From Novosphingobium percolationis (GTDB lineage: Bacteria; Pseudomonadota; Alphaproteobacteria; Sphingomonadales; Sphingomonadaceae): a DNA stretch of 64,000 bases. The notes beneath the pieces are model-generated. The model searched no databases. It had not been told where the DNA came from and saw only the letters and a program-made list of their open reading frames with translations. Position numbers and translations under genes: made by a program. Below are positions 1-8,840 of the stretch, piece by piece; positions within the stretch are counted from its first letter, which is position 1; the number at the start of each line of letters is the position of its first letter. Where the stretch lies: positions 1 to 64,000 of the forward strand of contig NZ_JAILYM010000011.1 of NCBI RefSeq assembly GCF_020179425.1, given 5' to 3'.

Positions 1-73
1 TTTTGGCATTGGGCCCTCGGCGCTGACGGAGGCCATGGGCATGCTCAACCACCATTTCGCAGCAGCCGCCTGA
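1..73 (+). CDS. C-terminal end of an unidentified protein (partial)
   Basis: An open frame enters from the left edge and ends at TGA 71-73, giving a 23-residue tail that starts FGIGPSALTE and ends in a run of alanines. It has no recognisable motif, so its function cannot be assigned. It runs in the same direction as the nuclease/helicase gene that starts 72 bp downstream and could share its transcript. Confidence 0.4.
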   Translation, partial: FGIGPSALTEAMGMLNHHFAAAA

Positions 74-145
74 TCGGCGCAGAGCGACAGCCTACCTCTG
101 ACTGCCGCCAATCTTTGCAACAGAGCCCTAAGGAGAGTCGACTGC

Positions 146-3100
146 ATGCAGATCTATCAGAGCGCTTTGAGCCTCAGCGCAACTGACCTGGTAGGTTATT
201 TGAATTGTCGGCATTTGACGCAATTGGAGCATGCGGCAGCGCGCGGTGAGCTTTCGCGCCCGAAATTCTTCGATCCAGCCCTCGAGGCGCTCTGGGAGCG
301 CGGCAAGCAGCACGAACTGGCCTATGTGGACCATCTGCGCGCCCAAGGCCTTTCATGCGTCGTGATTGAAGGCGTGGACGTCAGCGACGAGGCCGTCGCC
401 CAAACCATTGCCGCCATGCGGGCGGGCGTTGATGTGATCGTCCAGGGTGCGCTGAGAGGCGGATCCTGGGTTGGCCGCGCCGACATTCTGCAGCGCGTTG
501 ATACGCCAAGCGACCTCGGCAACTGGTCCTATGAGGCTGCCGACACCAAGCTCGCCCGGGAAACGAAAGGCGGCACCGTCCTCCAGCTGTGCCTCTACTC
601 CGAGCTCATTGGCGGAGTGCAAGGCACAATGCCGGTCTTCGCCAGCGTCATCCCGCCCTGGACCGACTTTGAACCGGAGCGGTATCGGCTCGCCGATTTC
701 GCCGCCTATCACCGTCAGGTGAAGCAGGGATTGCTTGGAGCGATCGGAACCGACAAGCCCGGACAGACCTACCCGGAGCCGACGTCAAACTGCGATGTCT
801 GCAATTGGAGCACGCGCTGCGACAAGCAACGCAGGGATGACGATCATCTTTGCCTCGTGGCGGGTATCTCCTCGATGCAGATCGCAGAGCTCAAGGATCA
901 CGGCGTCACGACGGCGACGGCGCTGGCGGAACTGCCGCTGCCCCTGCAATGGAAGCCGGAGCGTGGCTCGAAAGAATCTCTGACCCGCGTCCGCGAGCAG
1001 GCCAGGATCCAGCTCGAATCCAGAGCCAGTGGCGAACTGCGCTATGAACTTCTGGCACCGGTGGCAGGTTTCGGTCTCAATTGCCTGCCCGAGCCTTGCG
1101 AAGGCGATGTCTTTCTCGACTTCGAGGGAGATTCCTTTGTTGGCCAGCATGGGCTGGAATATCTTCTGGGCTTCCACTTCCGCGAGAAGGGTGATCCGCA
1201 GTACCGCGGGCTTTGGGCCCTTGACCGGGCTGGCGAGAAGGCAGCCTTCGAGACATTCATCGATTTCGTGCTCGAGCGGAGGAAGGTCTTCCCGCAGCTC
1301 CACGTCTACCACTACGGCGGGTACGAGCCTGGCGCGCTGAAACGGCTGATGGGGCGATATGGCACGCGCGAAGACGAACTGGATTCGCTGCTGCGTGGCC
1401 TCGTGTTCGTTGATCTGCTGAGTGTCGTCCGCCATTCGCTGCGGGCGGGCGTCGAGAGCTATTCCATCAAGAAGCTCGAACCGCTTTATGGCTATATTCG
1501 TGACGCCAGTCTTCCCGATGCCAACCTGGCGCTCAACCGGCTGCAGGTGAGCCTTGAACTGAACGACGCGGCGGGAATTCTGCCGGAGGATAAGCAAACC
1601 GTCGAAGCCTACAACCGCGACGACTGTTTCTCGACCGAGGCTCTGCGCGATTGGCTGGAAGCCGAACGCACCAAGCTCTTTGCTCGAGGCATCGAGGTAA
1701 CCAGACCGGAACCAGGTGAGAGCGGACCCAGCGAAGGCCTTTCCGAATGGCTCGAGCGGATCACGCCGCTGATTGAGCAGCTGACTGCCGACGTGCCTGT
1801 CGATCCGGAAGAGCGCACCGCCGAGCAGCATGCGCGCTGGCTCCTGGCCAACCTTCTCGAGTGGCATCGCCGCGAGGAAAAGGCGACCTGGTGGGAATAC
1901 TTCCGCCTGAGTGACCTCTCCGCAGACGAGCTTATCGACGAACGCGCCGGCCTCGCTGGTCTCACCTTCCTGGAAACGGTTGGTGGCACAGCCAAGTGCC
2001 CGATCGACCGCTACGCCTTCCCGGTGCAGGAAGCCGATATCCGCGCCGGCAAAGGGCTGCGGACGCAGGGCGGTCAGACGCTGGGCACCGTTGAGGATAT
2101 CTCGAGGGAACAGCGAACCATCGACATCAAGAAGGCCTCGGCGATGGCGGACGAACATCCGGCTGCGGTCTTCGTGCATGAGCATGTGCCGTCGAAACCA
2201 ATGCAGGAATCGCTGGTCCGACTGGCAACCCATGTCTGCGAGCATGGAATGGACGAGGGAGAAACCTACCAAGCAGCGCGCGACATGCTGATGCGCGTCG
2301 CGCCGCGCATTGCAGACGGCAGCGCCGTGCGGCGCGACGGTGAAAAGCCCCTTGATGCGGGCGTGCGCATCGCCCTGCTCATCTCAGCAGGCGTGTTGCC
2401 GATCCAGGGGCCTCCAGGCACCGGCAAGACCCACACGGGTGGACACATGATTTGCGAGCTCGTCCGCCAGGGCAAGAAGGTGGGGATCGTGGCCAATGGT
2501 CACGAAGTGATCCGCAACCTCTTGAACAAGGTCATCGAGATCGCCGTGGAGACCAATACCCCGCTGGTCTGCATCCAAAAGCCGAAAGGCGGGTCCAAGG
2601 AAGAAGGAACCGACCGGCTCCGGTTCGCAAAGAAGAACAATGCCGAGATCTTCGCCGCGCTCAAAGCCGATTGTAGCGTTGCAGGCGGCACGGCATGGCT
2701 GTGGTCGACCGAGGATGCGTTTGAAAGTCTCGACGTTCTCTTTGTCGACGAGGCGGCGCAAATGTCGCTGGCGAATGTGCTCGCCGTTTCGCAGGCGGCC
2801 AAAGCCCTGGTTCTGCTCGGAGATCCGCAGCAGCTTGACCAGCCCATGCAAGGCAGCCATCCGGACGGCACCGGCTGCTCTGCGCTCGACCACCTGCTTT
2901 CGGGCAAGCAAACCATCGCACCCGACGAAGGCCTATTTCTCGACGTCACGTGGCGGCTGCATCCGGATATCTGTGCGTTCACATCCGAGCTGTTTTACGA
3001 AGGCAAGCTCGGAGCGAAAGCAGAAGCGGCCGGGCAGCGGGTGAACGCCAAGGGGATCGCCGATGGCACGGGTCTGAGGTTTCTGCCCGTCGAGCATTCC

Positions 3101-3544
3101 GGCAATCAGAATTGCTCAACCGAAGAGGCTGACGTTATCGCCGAACTGGTCTCCGACATACTGGCGCAGGGTGCGACCTGGATCGATCGCGAGGGGAACG
3201 AAAAGCCGCTCGGGATCGCGGACATACTGATCATCGCCCCGTACAATGCGCAGGTGTTCGAGATCCAACGCCGGCTCCCCCAGGCGCGGGTCGGGACGGT
3301 GGACAAATTCCAAGGCCAAGAGGCGCCGATTTCGATCTATTCGCTCGCCAGCTCCTCGCATGCCGATGCGCCGCGGGGGATGGAGTTTCTTTACAGCCTG
3401 AACCGATTGAACGTTGCGACTTCACGCGCGAAATGCGTCACGATCCTTGTCGGCTCTCCGCAAGTTTTCGAGGCCGAATGCCGCACGCCTCGTCAGATGC
3501 AACTTGCGAATGCCTTCTGTCGGTATCTTGAACTCAGTTCATGA
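146..3544 (+). CDS. TM0106-family RecB-like nuclease fused to an SF1 (Dna2/UPF1-like) helicase
   Basis: This 1132-residue protein combines DNA end-processing modules. The N-terminal RecB/PD-(D/E)XK-type nuclease shows GRAD (110-113), DTK (133-135) and QLCLY (147-151). Cys21 with Cys216, Cys219 and Cys225 could bind an Fe-S cluster, as in Dna2- and Cas4-like nucleases. A second RNase H-like segment begins near DFE (325-327). The C-terminal half is an SF1B helicase with Walker A GPPGTGKT (755-762), Walker B VDEAA (867-871), LLGDPQQ, DKFQGQE and the final NVATSRAK motif. The family occurs as a stand-alone nuclease-helicase whose biological role is poorly known. Here it lies beside, and convergent with, the tra operon. 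Start ATG 146 follows an AAGGAGAG ribosome binding site. Family assignment is firm; a role in DNA repair, conjugation or defence is inference. Confidence 0.85.
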   Translation: MQIYQSALSLSATDLVGYLNCRHLTQLEHAAARGELSRPKFFDPALEALWERGKQHELAYVDHLRAQGLSCVVIEGVDVSDEAVAQTIAAMRAGVDVIVQGALRGGSWVGRADILQRVDTPSDLGNWSYEAADTKLARETKGGTVLQLCLYSELIGGVQGTMPVFASVIPPWTDFEPERYRLADFAAYHRQVKQGLLGAIGTDKPGQTYPEPTSNCDVCNWSTRCDKQRRDDDHLCLVAGISSMQIAELKDHGVTTATALAELPLPLQWKPERGSKESLTRVREQARIQLESRASGELRYELLAPVAGFGLNCLPEPCEGDVFLDFEGDSFVGQHGLEYLLGFHFREKGDPQYRGLWALDRAGEKAAFETFIDFVLERRKVFPQLHVYHYGGYEPGALKRLMGRYGTREDELDSLLRGLVFVDLLSVVRHSLRAGVESYSIKKLEPLYGYIRDASLPDANLALNRLQVSLELNDAAGILPEDKQTVEAYNRDDCFSTEALRDWLEAERTKLFARGIEVTRPEPGESGPSEGLSEWLERITPLIEQLTADVPVDPEERTAEQHARWLLANLLEWHRREEKATWWEYFRLSDLSADELIDERAGLAGLTFLETVGGTAKCPIDRYAFPVQEADIRAGKGLRTQGGQTLGTVEDISREQRTIDIKKASAMADEHPAAVFVHEHVPSKPMQESLVRLATHVCEHGMDEGETYQAARDMLMRVAPRIADGSAVRRDGEKPLDAGVRIALLISAGVLPIQGPPGTGKTHTGGHMICELVRQGKKVGIVANGHEVIRNLLNKVIEIAVETNTPLVCIQKPKGGSKEEGTDRLRFAKKNNAEIFAALKADCSVAGGTAWLWSTEDAFESLDVLFVDEAAQMSLANVLAVSQAAKALVLLGDPQQLDQPMQGSHPDGTGCSALDHLLSGKQTIAPDEGLFLDVTWRLHPDICAFTSELFYEGKLGAKAEAAGQRVNAKGIADGTGLRFLPVEHSGNQNCSTEEADVIAELVSDILAQGATWIDREGNEKPLGIADILIIAPYNAQVFEIQRRLPQARVGTVDKFQGQEAPISIYSLASSSHADAPRGMEFLYSLNRLNVATSRAKCVTILVGSPQVFEAECRTPRQMQLANAFCRYLELSS

Positions 3545-3664
3545 AACTGCCGCCGAACATCGCTTGGCACCCATGATTTTGTGTGTCAGAATCGCTGCAT
3601 TAAGCTCGGATTTCTGGGATAATGCAGCGATTTTGGAGCAGCCTGCCTGCTGAATAGGTGCCCT

Positions 3665-3871
3665 ATGTTGAAGTCATCCGACGACCCGGTTGCGACTGAG
3701 GACTGGAAGGGTCTCAAAGAGATCGACCGGGCCATCGCGGAAAATCGCCTGACTGCGTACACGTGGAAGAAAACGTGGGCTGATCCTTGGGGGCGTATCA
3801 AGTTGATCACAATCTTCGTCGGCCTAGCCGCTTTTGCCACGTTCGTTGTCATCAACGATTTGATCCTCTGA
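3665..3871 (+). CDS. Small single-pass membrane protein, unknown function
   Basis: This is a 68-residue ORF. A charged N-terminal half (residues 1-45, with several Trp and Lys) is followed by one hydrophobic segment at about 50-67 that ends the protein, so it probably has a cytoplasmic N-terminus and a C-terminal anchor. It ends 2 bp before the stop codon of the convergent traG. The upstream AGGTG is a weak ribosome binding site. No family was recognised. Its position at the end of the tra module suggests cargo of the conjugative element, possibly an entry-exclusion-like small protein, but that is only a guess from location. Confidence 0.5.
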   Translation: MLKSSDDPVATEDWKGLKEIDRAIAENRLTAYTWKKTWADPWGRIKLITIFVGLAAFATFVVINDLIL

Positions 3872-3873
3872 TT

Positions 3874-6576
3874 CTACCATTCCTTCACCTCGTCGGCCGC
3901 CTCCTCGCTTGCCCCTTTGGCTCCGCGGGTAATCGCGTTTAGACCGCCTCTCGATTGATCAATCCGTCCGCGGCCGCGCGCCTGTGCCGCGCGGACTTCT
4001 TCGCTGATACCCGAGGTGTCAGGAGCTGCGCCAAGACTGCCTGATCCACCACCACCGCTGGGTCCACGGGCGCGGACGCCACCCTGGCTCGTAACGGCAG
4101 GACGGCTGACCGGCGCGAACTCGGGCAGCGTCAATTGACCTTCAATATCATCGTGCAGCCGGTCGGCGTAGCTCTCCACGAACCGCGCCTGAAGCTGCTG
4201 GCCCTGTGCGCTCATCTGGAAATTGATGTCGTCGAAGCGGACTGGGCCATAATAGTCGCGGTTCGCTTCAAGCTCCGCCATGCCCCATTCCCGATACGCT
4301 TGGCTGAGATTGAGCGAGCCGGCAGCGTTCGCGCCTTCGTACCAGGAGGCCTGATTCTCAAGTCGGCTCGCCAGTTCTTCGGCGCGGCGTGCTTCGACCG
4401 AATAGGTCTGTGCTTCGGTCAACGAGCGGCTGAGACCCGCGGCACTGGTCGAGACCTGCGAACTCGAACTTGAGCTCGTTTGGCGCAGGAACCCTTCGCG
4501 CGTGCTCGACCAGTTCCGCGTGTCAGAAAGCTGCTGCAGCGTCCCGGAAATCCGGTTGCGATCCTCAGACGCAATGCCGACGTCGCTGTCGGTCCAGCTT
4601 TGATTCCGGCCTCCCTTACCACCAATAGATGCACTTCCGACGCCCGCTTCACCTTTCAAGCCGAGAGATGCTTCACCATTGAGGAACCACGACACGGTGA
4701 TGTCGTCGGCGGCTCGGCGCGACAGGCCAAACTGCCGCTGCAGGGTGGTGGAGGCATTGTCGACCTCGCTGAAGGCTGCACCGATGCTGTCGTTGCTGCC
4801 AGTGCCGCTGACTGTTTCCGAGGAGTGGCCTTGGCTGTAGGCGTTGCGGATCTCGTTGAACCGGGTGACGGCCGAACTGGTCGATTGCTGGGCAAGGTTC
4901 GAATAGGTCTCGCTCTGCCCCCGGCTCTGGCTCGCCATGGTCGAGAGCCTGCTCGTGAAATCCTGCCCGAGCGTTGGCGTGAACGGGTACTGCGAATTCG
5001 GCACGGTCGCGAACTCGGCCTCGCCAAAGCTCGTCGTCTGGGTGCCCACATCGCTGAATCCGCGCGTCTGCGGGGCGCCGTAGGAGATGCTCGGATTGAG
5101 CGCCCCTTGGGCAAACTGGCGTGAGAAGACCGTCGAATTGTCCAGATTGCTGTTACCGAGCGAGACATTCCCGGTGCTCGCCTCGCGCGCCGCTTCCTCG
5201 GCCGCATTCTGTGAGGGGTTGAGGTAGGAAGTTGCCTGCCCAGAAATCGCGAGCGCGCCCTTGGCGACGCCGCCAGCCAGGAACGGAACCGAGGCCACGA
5301 GATAGCCAGCCAGAAGCCCGATATCGCGGTTGACGTCGGTCATGCCTGCGAAGGTTGCGAGCGACAGGCCGGTACCGGCTCCGGCGGCCGCGACATCGCT
5401 CGCGCCCTTGAACATCAGGATCATGTGCAGGATCACGAAGAGCGGGCCCCATGCCGCGAGGTAGAAGAACCCGGTCACATAGCCGCGCAGCGCAATCGGC
5501 CCGGTCTTGGGCATCAGGAACAGCGGAAAGATCACCGGGAACATCGCGTAGAACACGACCGTCAGCACGACGTTGAGGATGGGGACCCATTTCATCGCGT
5601 TCTCGGCGATCGAGGCATAGGTCCGCTCGGTCTGAATGTCGGCACGGGTCTGGGCGAAGACATCGACGCTCGACGTCCCGCTCGCGCCCGCGAAGCCGTG
5701 CATCGCCTGGTTCATGGCGTTGATCGTCAGGACCTGGCGGAAGATGTCGCTCGCGTTCTTCGAGACGCCTGAGAGATACTGGTAGGCGACCGGTAGGTCC
5801 GCGAGCAGCTTGGTCTTGGCGAGCGCCGCGGTCTGACGCGGATAAAGCTGCCGTCCGGCGCTGAGCGCCATGGAATCGATCAGCCCCGCCCACTGGTTCG
5901 ATAGCGCGGTGTAGGCATCGCGGCAGGTGACGATCGACGCGGTCACGCTGTCATCGGCTTGCCGCGTCAGGAATTTCTGGGCCCGCGCCGCACTTCCGGG
6001 CGCGATCGTGGTCCAGATGTCATCGCTCTCGGCGAGCTGCTTCATCGAGTAGCGGCCAAGCAGCAGGTCATAGAACACGCATTGCCGGACATGCTCGTCG
6101 AGATTGGCGGCAAATTCCGGGTCCGAAATGCGCAGGGAGCGCGTCGCTTCCATCAGCCGAGCGCCATAGATCATTCCGTTCTTCGAGTAGTTGAGATCAT
6201 CGGGCAGGCCAAAGACGAGCTCGGCCGAGCGGGTGAGATAATCGCCGACCTGGCTCGTAAAACTCGCCATGAGCGCGAGGCCGAGCGGCACGTTGGCGAC
6301 GTTTGCAGGCGCAAGGCTCGGGTTGACCCGGTCGGTCACATGGACGTCCATGCGCGGCACCATCAGGCACATGTAAATGAGCGTCGCGCCGAGGAACCAG
6401 TTGAGCCAGGCCCGCCAGTCCTGGTTGAAGGCAAGCACGATGACCGCCAGTGCCAGCCCCATGACCATGGTCACCTGGATCAGGCTCTTGTAGCCACCCG
6501 CGCCCGTCCAGTTGGCGACGGCATTGAGGACATTGACGATGTACTCGCCGCCGCCGACCGTGAAGATCTCGATCAT
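3874..6576 (-). CDS. traG: TraG, F-type mating-pair stabilisation / pilus assembly protein
   Basis: This 900-residue inner-membrane protein is the last gene of the tra operon; F TraG has 938 residues. The N-terminal TraG_N region carries hydrophobic segments at about 33-50 and 58-70, then clusters at about 325-345, 360-380 and 410-430. The C-terminal half is a long, Ser/Gln/Ala-rich periplasmic region. In F, the N-terminus acts in pilus assembly and the C-terminus in mating-pair stabilisation and entry exclusion. The gene starts 13 bp after traH, so the two are co-transcribed. The C-terminal half is low-complexity and is the part expected to diverge between exclusion groups. Confidence 0.92.
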   Translation of the reverse strand: MIEIFTVGGGEYIVNVLNAVANWTGAGGYKSLIQVTMVMGLALAVIVLAFNQDWRAWLNWFLGATLIYMCLMVPRMDVHVTDRVNPSLAPANVANVPLGLALMASFTSQVGDYLTRSAELVFGLPDDLNYSKNGMIYGARLMEATRSLRISDPEFAANLDEHVRQCVFYDLLLGRYSMKQLAESDDIWTTIAPGSAARAQKFLTRQADDSVTASIVTCRDAYTALSNQWAGLIDSMALSAGRQLYPRQTAALAKTKLLADLPVAYQYLSGVSKNASDIFRQVLTINAMNQAMHGFAGASGTSSVDVFAQTRADIQTERTYASIAENAMKWVPILNVVLTVVFYAMFPVIFPLFLMPKTGPIALRGYVTGFFYLAAWGPLFVILHMILMFKGASDVAAAGAGTGLSLATFAGMTDVNRDIGLLAGYLVASVPFLAGGVAKGALAISGQATSYLNPSQNAAEEAAREASTGNVSLGNSNLDNSTVFSRQFAQGALNPSISYGAPQTRGFSDVGTQTTSFGEAEFATVPNSQYPFTPTLGQDFTSRLSTMASQSRGQSETYSNLAQQSTSSAVTRFNEIRNAYSQGHSSETVSGTGSNDSIGAAFSEVDNASTTLQRQFGLSRRAADDITVSWFLNGEASLGLKGEAGVGSASIGGKGGRNQSWTDSDVGIASEDRNRISGTLQQLSDTRNWSSTREGFLRQTSSSSSSQVSTSAAGLSRSLTEAQTYSVEARRAEELASRLENQASWYEGANAAGSLNLSQAYREWGMAELEANRDYYGPVRFDDINFQMSAQGQQLQARFVESYADRLHDDIEGQLTLPEFAPVSRPAVTSQGGVRARGPSGGGGSGSLGAAPDTSGISEEVRAAQARGRGRIDQSRGGLNAITRGAKGASEEAADEVKEW

Positions 6577-6589
6577 GACTTGTCTCGCC

Positions 6590-8026
6590 TTAGGGGACGA
6601 TGGAACGGGACTGGAGCGCGCGCGACCAGTCGAGCGATGCCGCCATCGAGGGCGACATCGAGGCGGCCAGCATGTTCTCGATCATCGCCGTCTTCTCGAT
6701 GATCTGCATGATGGCAGAGACCTTGGCTTGCCCTGTCGCCTGGCGCTGCGCGAGGCTCGAGCGGACGTCCGCGACTTGCGAACGCCAGATGGCGAGCTTG
6801 GCTTCGTCGGCTGCGATAAAGCTCGCCATCGAGCGGCCAGCCTCGGACACGATCCGGTCGAGCACCGCGTAGAGCAGGTCGATGCTGGTGATCTCGGCGA
6901 GCGTGTCGCGATCATCGGTCGCCATGCCCCGGCCATAGGCGGCCTGGACCGTCAGGATCTTGTAAAGCGGAACCGAAGCGACCTGGAGCAGCTCCTTCTC
7001 GGCATCGCCAATCGCGGTGTCCGAGCGGATCGCGGTCACCATGCTGCCGATCAGCGCAGCCACCCGCGGCCGGATTGCCTTGGCGGAGCTGAGGCTCATG
7101 TCCCGGAACGTCGGATTGAGGCACTGGTCCGGCTCGTCGCAGGAAAAGACCCGGACGGTCTGGCCTTGCGTCCCATCGAGCAGCGCGGTCACCAGGGTCG
7201 AGGATGCATCGCCCGCAAACGGCACGAACTTGCCCGGCTCATCGTCCTTGGGCGGGACGTAGATGACCGTGCCGATCAGTGTCATCGCATATTCGGCGAG
7301 CTCGCGGTCGAATGTCCCGTTGGACGTGAAGAAGGCTGACTTCTTGAGGACGTGCCAGGTGTAGTTGCGCGCCACGGCCGGGTTCACGTCGGCATAGCTT
7401 GCACCTGCCCCGGAGTTGGTCGAGCTTCGCTGCCCGCGCGTGCCGCAGCCGTGCTTGGCCGCCGCATAGTCGGTGAAAATGCCCTCGCTGTTGCCGATCG
7501 CCTCGCAGATCGCCTTGTCGGCCAGATCGCCCTTGGGCCAGATCCCGCCGACCAGCCCTTGCGCCATCTCGCAGGAGTTGATCGACAGGTTGTTCATGAG
7601 CTGCGCCTTCTGCGCAAACTCCTGCATGATCTTCGAACATTCAGGGCAGACCGTGTCGATCGCCAGGCTGAAGGCAAAGCCCACGGCATTGTTCGCAACC
7701 GCCTTGAGGAGCGCGACCATCTCGCTCGCGTTGATAAAGCTGAAGCTGCCGGCGAAGATATCAATCCCGCCGCAGCCGGCCCGCGCTTTGGGCAGCTGGA
7801 GATTGGCGATGTTGGTTGTCTTTTGCGGGAAGCGCGTCCAGACGTTGCCGAGGCTGTAATAGCCCGCCGACTGGCCCTGGAAGGCGCTCGGCCCTGTAAC
7901 ATTAGCGGCTCCGCCCATCTCGTTCATGAAGCGGTCCATGCTGTCGCCGACATTGGCGTGGAGAGGCGTTGCAACGAGGCTCGTGGCGGCAAGTGTAAGC
8001 GCCGCTGTACGCAGCTTAGAAATCAT
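6590..8026 (-). CDS. traH: TraH, conjugative pilus assembly protein
   Basis: The product has 478 residues (F TraH has 458), with an N-terminal signal peptide cleaved near the ATPLHA motif (about residue 24). The mature periplasmic protein contains the conserved GGID/FAGSFSFI region, a CPEC pair (about residues 127-130) and a C-terminal coiled-coil-prone region. TraH works with TraF, TraU, TraW and TrbI in pilus extension and retraction. The start overlaps the end of traF by 11 bp, which implies translational coupling. Confidence 0.93.
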   Translation of the reverse strand: MISKLRTAALTLAATSLVATPLHANVGDSMDRFMNEMGGAANVTGPSAFQGQSAGYYSLGNVWTRFPQKTTNIANLQLPKARAGCGGIDIFAGSFSFINASEMVALLKAVANNAVGFAFSLAIDTVCPECSKIMQEFAQKAQLMNNLSINSCEMAQGLVGGIWPKGDLADKAICEAIGNSEGIFTDYAAAKHGCGTRGQRSSTNSGAGASYADVNPAVARNYTWHVLKKSAFFTSNGTFDRELAEYAMTLIGTVIYVPPKDDEPGKFVPFAGDASSTLVTALLDGTQGQTVRVFSCDEPDQCLNPTFRDMSLSSAKAIRPRVAALIGSMVTAIRSDTAIGDAEKELLQVASVPLYKILTVQAAYGRGMATDDRDTLAEITSIDLLYAVLDRIVSEAGRSMASFIAADEAKLAIWRSQVADVRSSLAQRQATGQAKVSAIMQIIEKTAMIENMLAASMSPSMAASLDWSRALQSRSIVP

Positions 8027-8840
8027 GGCCGGCTTCCTTTGAAGTCAGGAGAAAGATGCGGTCCTGCAGTTCGTCGGCCGACAGGACGCCGTAGCCGATC
8101 GGGATCGCGCGCCCCGCTTCGCTGTCCCACAGGACCAGCGCCGGGGTGATCTTGGGCTCCAGCCCCATGCGCGGGCGCTGCCCGTTCTCGACGGTGTATT
8201 GCGGGAAATGACGCGAAGGACCGCCGTCGGTCGAAATAGCCCGGACCGTCAGGTGCCAGCGATCGGCGACCGCCTTGACGATCGGGCTCATGACTTCGCA
8301 GGCACCGCAGGTTTGAGCGAAGAAATAGAACAGACCGTAGCGGTCACCGAGGTGCGCCATGATCGTGTCACGCTCGGCGGCGCGGGCGTCCTGCCATTGT
8401 CGCTTGGCCAGCGTGCCGACCGGGCGCTCGAGCGTGTAGTCAAGCTCGGGCTGCTGCCAGATCGCGCGCTGCCAGACGTCGGAAAACAGTGAGGCCCGAT
8501 CAAGCTGCTCACGCTGGAAACGGATGTAGGCGGTCACGTTCTGAGGCGTCGGCTCGATGATCGCACGGGCCTTCAATTCGCGTAGCTCGGCCGTGACGGC
8601 TTCCAGCTGGGCCGTTGCCGACTGCGTCTGAGGCGTCGATCCCTGCTCGCGCGGTTCGGCCCGCTTGGGCCGCACGCAGTAGAACCAGTACCCGAGACGC
8701 CGCTCACCGCAGTAGAAGGCATCGGCCTCGCCGGCGGTCACGGCTTGATCCGAGCCATGGTCCTGGGCGACGAGCGGCATTGGCGGGACGACCAGCGCAG
8801 CCGTGAGGGCGGCGGTCACAAAGGTACGAAGCGCGCTCAC
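8016..8840 (-). CDS. traF: TraF, periplasmic thioredoxin-fold pilus assembly protein
   Basis: The product has 274 residues with a signal peptide (residues 1 to about 25). The C-terminal thioredoxin-like domain includes the segment FFAQTCGACEVM, so a CGAC active-site-like pair is present near residue 177. The F-plasmid TraF is generally described as lacking a CXXC, so this copy may be redox active. It would help fold Cys-rich TraN, TraU and TraH in the periplasm. It overlaps traN by the 4 bp ATGA and traH by 11 bp. Confidence 0.92.
   Translation of the reverse strand: MSALRTFVTAALTAALVVPPMPLVAQDHGSDQAVTAGEADAFYCGERRLGYWFYCVRPKRAEPREQGSTPQTQSATAQLEAVTAELRELKARAIIEPTPQNVTAYIRFQREQLDRASLFSDVWQRAIWQQPELDYTLERPVGTLAKRQWQDARAAERDTIMAHLGDRYGLFYFFAQTCGACEVMSPIVKAVADRWHLTVRAISTDGGPSRHFPQYTVENGQRPRMGLEPKITPALVLWDSEAGRAIPIGYGVLSADELQDRIFLLTSKEAGHDF

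Noticed and set aside
785..2272. 495-residue open frame antisense to the nuclease-helicase gene
   Set aside because: A shadow of the high-GC sense gene; the sense strand has complete helicase motifs and the antisense product matches no family.
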